Notes under the pieces: model-generated
What the model saw: the letters and a program-made list of their open reading frames with translations, nothing else
Databases searched by the model: none
Told to the model about the DNA's origin: nothing
Assembly: GCA_009809945.1 (NCBI GenBank)
Contig: WTPW01000070.1
Coordinates: 359,723 to 423,722, forward strand
Source of the DNA: Gigaspora margarita
Taxonomy: Eukaryota > Glomeromycota > Glomeromycetes > Diversisporales > Gigasporaceae
Length of the DNA stretch: 64,000 nucleotides
Direction of reading: 5' to 3'
Shown: positions 25,501 to 38,183 of the stretch, piece by piece
Numbering within the stretch: the first letter of the stretch is position 1
Layout of the letters: each line of letters starts with the position of its first letter
Position numbers and translations under genes: made by a program

Positions 25501-26489
25501 CTATTTTTTTTTTTTAGCTTTAAGTAGCATTTGCACCTGCTTTATTAGTTTAACCAAAATTAATACAGATTGCCAAAAATCAAAAAGTATCTACCAGCAA
25601 ACTAAATACTATGGCTGTGCAGAACCTGATCTTTTTACAATAACCCAAGTTTGGCTACCACACTGATGTTTGTCTACCAAGAATTAGTTTAAGTTATCGA
25701 CCTTATACTTCTCCAAAGTTACGATGAGGCTCTCAGCTTCCTCTTCATATTCTAATCCTTCAAAAAACTTCATCTCTGAGCTACTCATAAAGACGAAGAA
25801 AAAGAAAGGATACATATAAAAAAGGGGAATATACGACTAAACAAATCCAACAAACAACCCCAAAAATAAAACAAACCAAGAAAAATGAACAAAAAGAGAA
25901 GAACAAAGAAAAAGTCATGAAAAAATAGAAAATGAAGGTGCTAATACGTCTAAACACTAAATGATAAAAATTATATAACACTACATAAATATCTATTTAT
26001 GAATATGTTATATGTACAAAAAAAAAAAATCAAGAATTCAATTAAACCTGATCAGCCTACAACTTTGTATTACCATCTCATCACGCGTCATTCCTGTTTA
26101 CCACCTTGCATGCCTTCTTCCCGATTGGAATAGGAACAACAATGCTGATCTTTTGGAGGGGGTACACCAGATTTCCCACTTTTTTGCCAAAATTCTAGTC
26201 AAAAAAAGCTCAGTGAGAATATAGTAGAAGGGGTTCATAAATTTTCTCTTGGACTTGCAACAAAAAACCTTAAAGAGGGTATTAAAAAACTCATTTCCTT
26301 TTAGTTCACCACCTAGCCAAACCAAGGTATCTTCATCGACAGAAGGGAAACTTCTACCAGAGTTTCTTGTACCAAGGGCACCCACTGCCAGTTATCTTGC
26401 ACAACTGATGCTTCTGGCTTGCTTGCCAAATATATAAAGGAGTCCCACTTAATAGCGTTGACCTTTATACAAACTGATATATGAAGTTG
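25501..26489. other. Copy A-specific spacer with unassigned frames
   Basis: This stretch has no counterpart beside the other copies and about 26080-26440 is visibly less A+T-rich. It holds overlapping short frames on both strands (plus 26012-26224 and 26249-26437; minus 26098-26385, including SFPSVDEDTLVWLGGELKG). None shows a family I recognise. It may be the remnant of a captured gene or transposon ORF. Confidence 0.35.
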
Positions 26490-27035
26490 CTTTGTCTATT
26501 ACTATAAGAAATTTTTTGTTTTATATTTGTTTAGAATTTTGGTGCAAGTGATCGTTGAGAAGAGTTGGGTGAATTTCTTACTATTATTTTTGTATTATTT
26601 GTACTAATTTTAACATTTATTTGTATATAAGTTGAATAGCATAGTATCAATTTAAAATGGCTATACTGCTGTATATCTTCTCTTTCAATACATGTATTAA
26701 TAGCCAACTATAATAAAGTTTTTGTCTAACCCATTCTTTTAAAGACATAATAAATTAAAATCTCATTGAAAATTTAAGTTTTATGTTGTACTTAAATAGA
26801 ATTAAATATTTCATTGTTTCCTGCTTCATCTTATTTGATTTCTTATTTTTTTCTATTTAAATGAACCTCTCTTGGAATTGTCTATCTTATTGTTGAGTTC
26901 GCATGACATAACATATATGCATACATATTTTTGTTTGTGCTATTTTCTAACCATTCTTTCCTTCTTTATCTTTTAATCAGAGTTGAGCCTGCATTATTGT
27001 ACTCTATTACTTGAACCAGATAGTAACATCGCCCA
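26490..27035. repeat. Spacer duplicated at 48370-48906
   Basis: It shares long runs with 48370-48906, for example GAATAGCATAGTATCAATTT, CTTCTCTTTCAATACATGTA and CTTTTAATCAGAGTTG. It is part of the tandem duplication unit and has no gene of its own. Confidence 0.65.
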
Positions 27036-27420
27036 ATGTCAAATTATATAATCGATTGTAAATCAACTTGAAAAATCAATAGTTCATCAGATATCACTCA
27101 AATAGCCAAGACCAATTTTATTAAGAAGATAATGAGTTACAGAAGGAATCTATTAATTAAATTGTTAATGAGATGTGTGATTTGTATGATGAAGAAAGAT
27201 TTAAAAGCTATTATCCCAATTCAAATCTTAATACATTTGAATAATTTTTTAATAAATTAAAGGCAAATCCATATGAAATTGTCAATTTGCTAAATAATCA
27301 AACAATTCTATAGTTCAGATCATTCTTGCAATTTTAATAAATTGGCTGAAAAGGATGAACATAAGTCATTCATTTATTGTGTCAGCTGAAGAGCTGAGAT
27401 CTTGAAATATTTTAAAATTA
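27036..27420 (+). pseudogene. Decayed 5' fragment of the Sel1/kinase family
   Basis: On the plus strand, opposite to the genes, ATGTCAAATTATATAAT... aligns with the MSNYNNLF start and continues through SSSDITQ-, INEIVNEMCDLYDEERF- and QIILA-like segments to WLKRMNIS, a frame-shifted form of KWVEKDEHKAF in the first SLR. It ends there. Several stops and indels make it a pseudogene. An equivalent fragment with the same truncation lies at 48907-49290. Confidence 0.75.
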
Positions 27421-27862
27421 AATTTTAAAAATTTTTGGTGCTTTCTTTTTTTTTTTTAGTGATTAAGGCTAGTTTTATTTATAAAAAGTATAAGTGAATT
27501 TTAGTAGGTACTAGGTAAATGGAATCCATTTTAAGTCCGAAGGAAAACCAACACGGATCAGTCCGACAAAGCGGCTATTTTCGAAGTGTAATGATTGTTT
27601 TGATCTGATCAACCAAACAAACCCCAGGATTTGCGCACACACACACAGACATTGTCCTTCGGACAATTATAGATTTAAATAAAGACATCCACTCTCAACT
27701 TCAACCGATCTCGCTTTTAGCTGCCACATTTATTATCAAAGATCAAATTTTAAATCAACTATATCAACCGAATAAGCATAGTTAAAATTAGAACCTGTAC
27801 ATTTCCTGATTTTCTACTATATTTGCTTTATATCACCTGCACAAATAAGTAGCATTTCCAAC
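27421..27862. other. Spacer 3' of copy B
   Basis: Noncoding. It contains a short CA run (about 27637-27650) and a compact hairpin ATTGTCC-TTC-GGACAAT near 27650-27667. The segment from about 27685 matches 49390-49490 in the C-D spacer. Confidence 0.45.
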
Positions 27863-27974
27863 TTCTGTATAGTATAGTCAATGTATCCCATGTATTATTT
27901 ATTTGTACTTGCTATACATTAAACTTAATAAAGGAAAGGGGAACAGGCCTCGTTTTCAAAAAAAAAAAAAAAAG
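27863..27974 (+). mobile_element. 5'-truncated non-LTR retrotransposon end
   Basis: A B-specific insertion of about 110 bp ending in ATAAAGGAAAGGGGAACAGG, CCTCG and a run of 15-16 A. It interrupts sequence that is continuous in copies A and D (CACAAATAAGAAGCA...). Flanks TAGCATTT and AAGCATCTTT resemble a short target duplication. The poly(A) tail and 5' truncation fit LINE target-primed insertion. Confidence 0.55.
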
Positions 27975-28378
27975 CATCTTTATTACTATGCCGAAAAATA
28001 TTTCTGAACTGTGATCCATAATTATAGTCAATACCAAGAAAAATTAATCATATTGTCTAAACAATACAGTACAGCATAATACAGATTACGTTCAATATTT
28101 ACAGCTATACTGGTATGATAAAAATCCTATTTAAATTATATTTTAGGCATTTACTAAAAAATATCGTCGAACATGCTCTATAATAAAAGATATTTTGATA
28201 TTGACATGGATGAAAAAATTTAAACTTTCAATCTATCAATATGGATATTACCAAACAGTCTGTACTATTTTACCATATTCTATATACTGTATTCTGGTTT
28301 AATTTTACGTGTTATGATGATTAATGTGATCTGCTATATTTCTTTTGTTTCAAAGATGCAAAAATAGCTTTTATAAAT
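27975..28378. other. 3' flank of copy B
   Basis: Noncoding, homologous to the 3' flanks of A, C and D (ATACAGATTA, ATTTACTAAAAAATATCG and TCTATAATAAAAGATA words). Probably the 3' UTR region and downstream. Confidence 0.5.
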
Positions 28379-30891
28379 TTAAATTTCCGGTATTTTTAAT
28401 TCATGTAATTTACTACCTATAAAAAAAATTTATCAAGCAATGTAAAATATAAAGTAATATAATTTATTAAATAAACAAAATTTATAATTACCTTGACATT
28501 TATAACTACTATTAAATGGAATAAATTTACTTCTATAATCTAATCCAAAATCTATTTGCATGTCTTTATTTTGTATATTTTGTAGTTTTTTATCAGATTC
28601 AGACAATTCTAATAAAATAGTTTCATTACTCTGCCATCCTGCAAAAGTATCATAAATTTCTTTTACCGTTGGTCGTTTTTTTGGATTCATGTTCCAACAT
28701 TTCTTCATTAAATCTGCATAGCATATTGCTGTATTTTCATAAATATGTGGTCGTAAACCATTACATACTTGTAATTGGAATTGTAATTCTGATTTCTGTT
28801 CGAAAAAAACTAGTTTACCATATAAAATTTCCCACATGATTATACCAAATGAATAAATATCTGATTCTTTAGTATATGGATGTTTATTCAAAACTTCAGG
28901 AGCAATATATGGTAAAATTCCATAAATTCCATCTGAATTTGATTTTGATGCAATATTAGCTGTTATAGAAAGTCCTAAATCTGCAATGTATGCACTTTTT
29001 AAACTATTTAATAAAATATTTCCACTATGTAAATCACGATGAATAAGATCTTGAGAATGAATTATCATAAGATCATATGCAATACACAATAGCAAATTTA
29101 ATTTATCTCTCCAATTAATCTGTGCTATGGCATGTAGATTTTTTCGTAAGCAACCTTCTAAAGCATATTCCATGACAAGAAAATAATCTTTAGAAATTTT
29201 ATCTTTTGATACACCAAAGCAACTTAAAAAAGTTGGATCTTTAAGACCGATATCACAATATGCTTTCAACTAATCATTAAAGGAAATATATTTTTGAATT
29301 GTTAAAATTAATAATAAATCACGAATTATATAATTAATAAAAATAATTAACAAAGTTTACCTCTCTTATAAATTCTTTATGATAATTATTTGATTCATGA
29401 AATAATTTAAGTGCAACGTGTTTGTCCATATTTTGATTTTTAGCAACCCATTCAGCACGGTATACAGTTGCAAAACCACCTTTACCAATCTTTTCAATAT
29501 TTTTAATTTCATCAAAAGAAATCCAAGCTAACTGATATTTGCTTTCTATAAATATTTTTTTTAAATCATCTTCAATTTCTAAGTTATATATATCTTTTTC
29601 AGCTAATATTTATTATAAAATTTAATCAATGTCAGTGTTATATAAATAAATTGATAACAATATCAGTTATAGTTAAAGTTTGTAATAACTTAAATATAAT
29701 AGAAAATACCTAAAGCTAAATGACATTCTCTGCTCCTGCAATCGTCAATTTAGATATACAAATATTGAGGTTATTACAGTATTATAATTTGATACCTCGG
29801 AGACAGAGTTGGCAATGTGCTGATGGACTTCGATGGTCACACAAATGACTGAAAAACCAATATCCATTGAATTCATTCGGAGCTCCATTGGCTCTATTCG
29901 CAGTTCCATTGCCAACCCTGTTTGGAGAGTACCAATCGAATATCAAGATCAGCTGTAATGAATTTTCTTAGGTTGAAATTTCACTTATGAAATCACTTTT
30001 TTAAAAAATTTTTAATTCATCTTTTGCCCAAACTTTATTTTAACTCTGATCTTAAAGTAAAATGTTTTTGATTTCAGTTACATCCGATCTTACGATTTAT
30101 AATAATCCTTCTCAAATTTAAATTTACCTTTGATACCAGTATTTGGCTTTATCTAGGTCTCTTATTACACCAATTCCACATCGATAACATTCTGCAACAT
30201 TTGACATTCCACTGATCTGTCCAATTTCTGCTGATTTTTGATAATAAATGAATGCTTTATTTTCATACTTTTCAACTCCAATTCCATATTGATAACAATA
30301 TCCAAGTTTATATGCTCCTCCAGTAAGTCCCTTATCTGTAGCTTTTTGATAATAAATGAAGGCTTTGTGTTCATCCTTTTCAACACCAATTCCATAATTA
30401 TAACAATATCCAACACCAGATGTTCCATTAGCGTCACCCATATCTGCTGATTTTTGAGCATAAATGAATGCCTTAGATTCATCTTTTTCAACTCCAATTC
30501 CGTAAACATAACAGACTGCAATTTCAATAAATCCAAGAGCACTTCCCATTTCCGCAGATTTTTGATAATAAATGAATGCCTTATGTTCATCTTTTTCAAC
30601 CCATTTACCAATACGATAACAACATGCAAGAATAATTTGAATCATAGGGTTGATTTGATCATTTAAACAAAAATTGATAATACCAATTGGATTTTGCTTT
30701 TTTTTTATTAAAAATTGTTCTAATTCAAGAATTAAACTAGGATTTTGGTGTTCAATTCTTTTTTCTTTATATATATTACACATTTCTTTAATAATTTCAT
30801 TAATAGAATCTTGTGATAAATCTTGAACCTTGTTGCCTTCTAGATATAATTTTGTATGCTGATGTACAAATAAGTTGTTGTAATTTGACAA
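28379..30891 (-). CDS. Sel1-repeat/TKL protein kinase, copy B
   Basis: The best-preserved copy. Inferred exons 30891-30128, 29735-29710, 29602-29361, 29269-28492 and 28416-28379 total 1848 nt, one open frame of 615 residues. Residues 1-70 are a helical N-terminal segment. Residues 72-263 are five SLRs whose last helix crosses the 26-nt microexon (SRECHLAL). The kinase domain spans about 290-570: IGKGGFATVYRAEW near 303, VALKLF lysine near 329, HRDLHSGN near 421, ADLGLS near 441, APEVL, and SDIYSFGIIMWEIL. The DFG motif is DLG, as often seen in this fungal family. The last exon ends KIPEI. Oddities: the start codon matching ATG in A, C and D is TTG here and no in-frame upstream ATG is seen; about 16 N-terminal residues (the SSLDITQ part) are missing. 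Substrate is unknown. Confidence 0.8.
29804..29920. mobile_element. hAT MITE in intron 1 of copy B
   Basis: CAGAGTTGGCAATG...CATTGCCAACCCTG ends, flanked by CTCGGAGA (29796-29803) and TTTGGAGA (29921-29928), an eroded 8-bp duplication. Orthologous to 22698-22804 and 51852-51974. Confidence 0.75.
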
Positions 30892-32411
30892 TTTGATGCA
30901 GTTACTTTTTTGTTCAGAAAAACGAGTTACAAACGATAAAGATTAAGGGATTTTTAGAAATAATACGAGAAAATTGTATATGTATATGTGCCTTTGTCAC
31001 GAAATCAATTGATAATATGACAAGGGAAGTTTATTTAAATAGAAAGAGATGATTGAATTAATTTATAACAATGTGATTACAGAGTATTAAACAGATAGGT
31101 GTGAATATTAATTAATGAAAAATAACAATATCTAAATACAATACAAAGCTTAACATTCAGTGAGAATTTAATTCTTAACACGTTAAACGTATAAGATCAA
31201 TTAAATAGCTTTATTATAGTTATTATAGTCAAATTTAAAGGATATTTATACGTGTTTGAGAAAGAAGGTATTCGCTATTTAAATTGATACTATCTCTTCC
31301 TAATGCGACCTAAATTCATAGAAAATTTAGTACAGTCGGCAACATTACCCAATAAGGTAGCTGCGCGATGCTGTCACGAAAACCAAGAACGGAAGATGCG
31401 AATAGCTTTATATATAATATGTATGAGGTTGACGTTCGTGCATATATGCATGACCAAATTAAATAAACATTAACTATCAGCTCTTATACGATGAGCAACG
31501 GCAATCATCATCTCTGCACTAATTTTATAAATTTTTTATTTAGGTTTAACAAAACCACTGATGCAATTACTTGATAACAATAATGCGCTAATTAATAATA
31601 AATAAAATAAGAAAAAATCGCTGCACAAATAACTATCCAATCGGATTCAACATTTGTCATTACATCATTGCACTTAACGGCTTTAATTCTGATTGGATGA
31701 TCTACTGAAATGTTACACAATATGTTAGACGTACATATTGAAGTAACGTTTTGCAGGCACAAAGGGTTAAGACCAAAAGAATTTAAAGTAAAAGTTTCAT
31801 TTTACAAACTATTAAAGCAATTCAGTAATCCACAAGGTAATCCGGAAGGGTATCTTTAGACGTTTAAGTTTAGCCTATAGGTGCAATAAATCAATTAAAC
31901 CAGCAATTTGCTCTCTCTCTTTTATTTGTGAAAACTTATTTTCATAATTTCCACTAATAAAGAAACTTGACTATAATATTAGTTAATACTATGAAGTTGT
32001 GAGTCATGAGATTTATAGATTTTGTGAGGAGAGGTAAAAGATTTAAAGCGAAGTAGTGGTCATTAATCATAACTATTATTAAATAAAACTAAAGATCGCT
32101 TTGATATTAGAGAAGCATTAAAAATTGGTTATAGTTATTTTTATTAGTTATTATCATTCCAGGATAAGTTTAAACATTTATATTTTGTATTTTCGTTTTG
32201 CCTCGTTTCTTTTTTTTGACTAGAATTCTTTGACTGCGACAAAATTATAGTTTTAGATTTAAATCCATCGAGATTTCATGGTCATGACTTCTGACAGTTT
32301 GAATTTAATTACAGATGTAATTATTTTTATATATTGGGTTTTTTTTATTCGTGACGATTTAGTTAAGTTTAAATTTCGATAAATTTTGATTAGGCAATGA
32401 AATTTTTACTA
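30892..32411. promoter_or_regulatory. Conserved 5' flank of copy B
   Basis: Homologous to the other copies' flanks, including the block at about 31337-31450 (GGCAACATTACC, TGCGCGATGCTGTCACG, GGAACGGAAGATGCGAATAG). The equivalent of the copy A frame at 24536 is broken here, which argues against a gene. The promoter lies presumably in the proximal few hundred bases. Confidence 0.4.
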
Positions 32412-32612
32412 CAGTACCTGACAGTAAAAGACATTCAGAAAAAAGATCGACGTACACTCTGCAGAAGACACCTGCCGGGTGTTATATCATAAACATACAT
32501 CGCACGACCTAAGAGGAGAAAGGACTTACCCACACCAACAACAAGGGCAGTAGCCCTTGTTCCAAGGAAACGAGAGTTGGAAGACATATTAATTAAGTAC
32601 AGTGTAAAGAAA

Positions 32613-34303
32613 ATGAAGAAGATACACAACACACGAGGCAAAACAGAAGAAACGTTGACTAAAGCACATACGGCAACACTCGAAGCTGCTGACACGGAAG
32701 ATGATGTTTCTGAGGGTATCTCAGGTTCAAGCTCAATGAACCCAACATCCACGGACTGGTCAGAGATTATGGAACGTGAAGAAGCGACAGAAAACCAACA
32801 AAAAGAACTTGAAACAAACGACCTCCGCCCGGAAAATTCTACGGCCATGGGCGTGGAAGGTTCTGGCAATTTATATGATGAGCGATCAGGTGACGTAGGT
32901 CCACCTGATCTGCATGGGGGCGTCAGTAATACAAATAGGGATACAGCGCCCAACATCGTTGAGAATACTGGACAAGAGACATCACCACAAAGAACAAAAA
33001 CGTGGTCAGGTCTTTTTACAAAATTAACTAGGGGTAGGGCTACTTACTCCACATTCTCACCCAGAATTAATATAAGCACAAAAAATAATAATGCACTGTT
33101 GTTTGATATACAAAAACTTAAAGAAATTTCTACAATGATATAGTGGCTACACTATATGGCACAATAGGAACCGACTTTATTGGGGCAAACCCTCATTTTG
33201 TCAGAGGTATTCGCACATATCTAGAAATAATTTTTTCTAATGAACATAAGATGAGACAATATGCAAAAGATGGGATAGATATGTTCCGACAAACCTTCTT
33301 TGGCTACATCTCATCCAGGACCAACCAAGAATTATTATCAGTAAGACTGAGAAGGGTCCCAATCACAGACAAAGAAATAATCACAGGCGAAATTAAAAAA
33401 GTATTTGAAAGAGTGGGTACAATCATGGCAATCAAACCCCTCTTGTATGAAGGCACTCCTATACAATCAGATCAATGGGTTGTGATCTTTGATGTCTCTG
33501 AGGACTGCTGCCTGACAAACTGAATCCCAAGATATGTCAATATAATGGACCAAAAGGTTGTAACAGAATGGAAGGAAGCACCAAAGCTCTGTTTCTTTTG
33601 TGATGGTGAGGGACACATAAAAAGAGACTGTGAGCAATGGAGAGAAGCCAACAAGCTAAATCAACAGTACAAAGAGTTTAAGGAAACAAAGCAAAATCAG
33701 TCTGCAAAGGAAAAAACACCAGAGCCATCTCAAGAAATAGATGATGAAAGGCCAGAAAATCCTTACAAGAACAACAATCAGGGACCCAAAGTACAAGGTA
33801 ATATAACAATAGAGCAGGATGTTCACATGGTAGAAATAGACCCGGCACCTGACACAGAAAAGGGGCAACCCAACATAAATGAAGAAAATAGTTCTCCACA
33901 GAACCTGTCCAGACAAGAAACAGTGACTGGTAAGAAGGATGTCCAGATGAGTGAAAGTGTGATAATACCAGAAACAGAAAAAATACAGTTGAACCCAAAC
34001 AATAACAAGAGAGTATCTTCAATCAGTACAGGATTGGTTACAGGAACAATAGAAAGTCTAAACAAAGCAAATACCATTCCAAATAATTTTAAAGCAAGCA
34101 TAAACAACAAAGACTGGAGACAGAATGACATGTCACATGACCAACAAAAATTAATAGCAGGCACAACTGGAGAAACAGCACAGCCAATAGCTGATGAGGG
34201 CTTTACTGAGGTCTCATACAGTAAAAAGAATAAAAATAAAGCTAACAGTAACAGAAGACAGGGCTTGGGTCCATACAAAAAATCTAAAACATCAGGACAA
34301 TGA
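32613..34303 (+). pseudogene. LINE ORF1, zinc-knuckle nucleic-acid-binding protein
   Basis: ORF1 of the LINE, expected to bind element RNA in the ribonucleoprotein. It is read in three pieces. The first (32613-33143) is acidic and Ser/Thr-rich. The second (33143-33523) contains FERVGTIMAIKPLLYEG and QWVVIFDV, as in fungal LINE ORF1 middle domains. The third (33545-34303) has a CCHC knuckle CFFCDGEGHIKRDC at 33590-33631 and a polar, Lys-rich tail. A frame change near 33135 and a TGA at 33521-33523 separate the pieces. The final TGA overlaps the ORF2 ATG as ATGA (34300-34303), fitting termination-reinitiation. The first ATG is chosen because the upstream TTG is unlikely to be used. Confidence 0.75.
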
Positions 34304-35294
34304 GAGAAGAACATGTGATCACAGTTGCGACACTGAATGTAAAAGGACTTAATAATAGAATTAAATGTAAAGAAACATTAACACTCCTTAAATCATATAA
34401 TATAGACATTATACTAATTCAAGAAACAAATTTACATGACACATCTATGCAAAACTTTCTTAAAAGCCAATGGTATCTAGAGTCAATATGGTCATCAAAA
34501 ACAGCTATATTAGCGGGGAACAAACGAATAAGCTTTAGCAATCAACAAATTTCACATAATGGTAGAGTAATAACCGTAAACTTTCAGCTAAAACATAAAA
34601 CATTTCAGGTCACAAATGTCTATGCTCCGCCAAGTATACCAGAGAGGCGTGAGTTTTTAGAAACATGGGCACCTAGTATAAAGAATAATGTAATTAACAT
34701 TGTAGCAGGGGACTTTAATACAAACTTGAATCCAACAGAAAACAGAATTAGCCAATCGCAGANAAAAATAAAGCTAACAGTAACAGAAGACAGGGCTTGG
34801 GTCCATACAAAAAATCTAAAACATCAGGACAATGAGAGAAGAACATGTGATCACAGTTGCGACACTGAATGTAAAAGGACTTAATAATAGAATTAAATGT
34901 AAAGAAACATTAACACTCCTTAAATCATATAATATAGACATTATACTAATTCAAGAAACAAATTTACATGACACATCTATGCAAAACTTTCTTAAAAGCC
35001 AATGGTATCTAGAGTCAATATGGTCATCAAAAACAGCTATATTAGCGGGGAACAAACGAATAAGCTTTAGCAATCAACAAATTTTACATAATGGTAGAGT
35101 AATAACCGTAAACTTTCAGCTAAAACATAAAACATTTCAGGTCACAAATAACTATGCTCCGCCAAGTATATCAGAGAGGCGTGAGTTTTTAGAAACATGG
35201 GCACCTAGTATAAAGAATAATGTAATTAACATTGTAGCAGGGGACTTTAATACAAACTTGAATCCAATAGAAAACAGAATTAGCCAATCGCAGA
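34232..35294 (+). repeat. 532-bp tandem duplication inside the LINE
   Basis: Positions 34232-34763 and 34764-35294 are nearly identical, differing at about five bases in four places. An N (34763) sits exactly at the junction. The duplicated part runs from the end of ORF1 to the middle of the endonuclease. This looks like two copies or alleles misjoined by the assembler, although a real duplication cannot be excluded. Confidence 0.8.
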
Positions 35295-38183
35295 GCCATC
35301 ATGATCCAACTAAAAACAAACTAGCAGAACTAATGGAGGGTTACACAGATACAGCATACATAAGTAAAGAAAAACCTTTCATCACCTACCACCAAACAGT
35401 TAGAGATAGATGTACTATGGCCACAAGATTAGACTATATTTTTCTTGATAATGACCATTTTCAGCTTTGCAAAAAATCTGAGACTAAGTTCGGAAATTCA
35501 GATCACTTGCTTGTATGGTGCTCCTTATATCAAAATCAGGAAACACCAAAGCCCACACTGTGGAAACTTAATCCTAGAATGCTAAATAATACTTTTATTT
35601 CAAAAGAGTTAGAAGCAGATCTCAAAGACGAGAAGGCAACCTCAGACTGGGATTACTATAAGGTCAGATGTCAATCAATTTACAGGGCTTGTAAGCCACC
35701 CACTGCTCTAGAAACACATATACAAAAGCTAAACAAAAAGATAATGGAACTAAACAACAAAATGGCCAGAAATCCGCAACTAGCAGATCTAAGTATTGTA
35801 GTAATGCAGTTGAACTCAGAACTGCAAGAGGAATTAAAACTTCTAACAAAAAAATGGCAATTAAGATCAAATATCAAATGGTTAGAAGAAGGAGAAAAGT
35901 CAACAAAGTACTTCTTTGAACAATACAAGGCAAGAACATTACGAGAAGCAACAGATTTGGTTAGGAACCCAGAGCTACCAGGTTCTTTAGATAGAGTNGA
36001 TATTTTGCAATATATAAGGGATCAGTTTGAGCAAATATATCAAGACNAACCAGTAGATGCAGAGGNGGTTGAAGCCCTTACTGCTGACATACCTTTAGTG
36101 TCACAACAGCAAAATAAAGAACTAACAAAGGAGATCAAATTACAGGAAATTATAGATACAATTGACAAGCTCCCAAACTATAAGGCTCCAGGCTCAGATG
36201 GACTAACATATGAGTTTTACAAAGCTTTTCGTGATAAAATTTCTTTAGTTCTAAAAAACATCTTCAATAAGGTACTAAGTTTAGGAGTAATCCCAGACTN
36301 ATGGAGAAAATCAATAATCACTCTACTTCCAAAAAAGAATGAAGCATTAGAAAATATTAGCAATTGGAGACCGATCTCTTTAGTGAATGCAGATGCTAAA
36401 ATCTTTATGAAAATCATAGCAGANAGGCTAAATCACANCTGTAAAGACATNATAGGTGAACATCAAGCAGGTTTTGTCAAAAATATATCAATTGTTGATG
36501 CAGCCCTGGACATTATTAGTACGATGAGAAGTCAGGAAAACCAAATAGATACAGCCTGGCTCCTTTTCTTAGATCAAAAAAGGCCTTTGATAGAGTGAAC
36601 CACAGCTATCTGTTACGAGTACTTGGAAAAATGGGCTTTAGCCCTGTTTTTGTNAAATTAATCCAAAACCTCTTTGGAAACCTAATANCACATATAACAG
36701 ATACGGNGCTACTTTCTACTCCTTTCAAGATTAGGAGAGGAGTTAGGCAAGGAGACCCTCTCTCTCCTTTACTATACATAATTGCATTTGAACCCCTCCT
36801 AAGATCACTAGGATGCAAAATAAATGGTGTACCAACAGGGACTACCTCTTTTAAGATTACAGCATATGCTGATGATCTAACACTAGGACTTGGTTCATTA
36901 GAAGATTGGAATACAGCAAATAACCTTCTGGCCACATATGAGGCAGCAGCAAATGCAAAAGTAAATAAGGAAAAATCTAAACTGTTGCCACTGACAGAAA
37001 AAGCAAGCTGCACAATACTACCAGAAGAGGAGCGTTTTGAGAAATTAGAGGAAATGAGACAATCAGAATCCTGGAATACGAAGTAAATAAAAAGGGGCAA
37101 CCAAATAAATCATTATGGGACAATCTTACTACAAAACTAAAAAAATTAGCAGAAAGTATGAAACGGAGAGGGCTATCATTTAAGGGCAGGATTATAATTG
37201 CGAAGTCACTTCTTTTATCAAGAGTATGGTTTGTGTCATATATACTTCCTCCAAACAGAAAACAACTAGCTAAAATAAATGAGATTATAATCCACTGGAT
37301 AAAGGACAAATCAAGGCTTCTTCCAAGGTACTCCTTGTATCAACAAACTCAAGAAAATAATGGGTTAAATGCTCCAGTACTACCAGATATGCTAGATGCA
37401 AGATTGATAATAGTTTGGGTGAAACTCTGGTCTAGTAAGAAATTTTGGGCAATAAATGAAAGGCTTAAAATTGAAGCAGCATTACTTAGAAAACAAAACA
37501 AAAAAATACAGAAAGCCCTCTCTACTTTTTCAATAAGGCTGAAAGGCTGGCCTTGCGAATGGAAACCGTATCTCACAGCATGGAAAAGACTAAAAGGAGA
37601 AGTTCCAGATAATAATAAAACATGGTCTTGGGACCTTGAGGATCTCAAAATTATGGAAACAACTGCAGGAAATATAACAATAGCGAAGGCCACAGCCTAT
37701 CTCAAAAAATTATCTCTCTCAAACAGCTTGACACAAACAAATTTTTTTAGTGAACCTAACAGGAAAGAAAACTGGGCATGGTCAGGAATAAAATGGGCCT
37801 CAAACAACAAAAAGGACATTTTTTGGAGGTTATTACATAAGGCGCTCCCTTTGGGTACACGACTAGTATATATGGACCCAATAATCTCACGTAACTGTCT
37901 ATGGTGTTCAGATGAAGTCCAAACATTTGAGCACTTTGCAAGAGACTGTCGAGTCAGTCATAAAATCTGGGAACTCGCATATAATATGTTTGGTCTAGTG
38001 CAAAAAATAACTCTGCCATCCATGATGGAAGAAATATTCACAGCATCCAAAGCAAAATCATCCCGATCACACACTTCTTTTATCTGGCTGCACATCTTGG
38101 TAATATATGAAATCTGGGTATGGTACACAAATAAAAGGTGGGGCAATAGTACTATGCCAGAACCAGCATTACAGTTTATATAG
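34300..38183 (+). pseudogene. LINE ORF2: endonuclease-reverse transcriptase-zf-RVT
   Basis: Encodes the enzyme for target-primed reverse transcription. An apurinic-type endonuclease domain (TLNVKGLNN, LIQETN, AGDFNTNL, SDHLLVW) covers about 34300-35530. Reverse transcriptase follows: APGSDGLTYEFYK near 36187, NWRPISLVN near 36364, HQAGFV near 36460, RRGVRQGDPLSPLL near 36733 and YADD at 36865-36876. A zf-RVT motif, CLWC...EHFARDC, lies near 37895-37949. The endonuclease part is present twice in tandem (34232-34763 and 34764-35294). Frame changes occur within an A run near 36575 and near 37070, so the ORF is split into 34832-36598, 36595-37086 and 37158-38183. Confidence 0.85.

Noticed and set aside
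30165-30629. 154-codon minus-strand frame with repeats
   Set aside because: It is an alternative frame of the Sel1-repeat exon of copy B; periodicity comes from the real frame.
33656-34314. Minus-strand frames opposite LINE ORF1
   Set aside because: Antisense shadows of the ORF1 zinc-knuckle region with no independent support.
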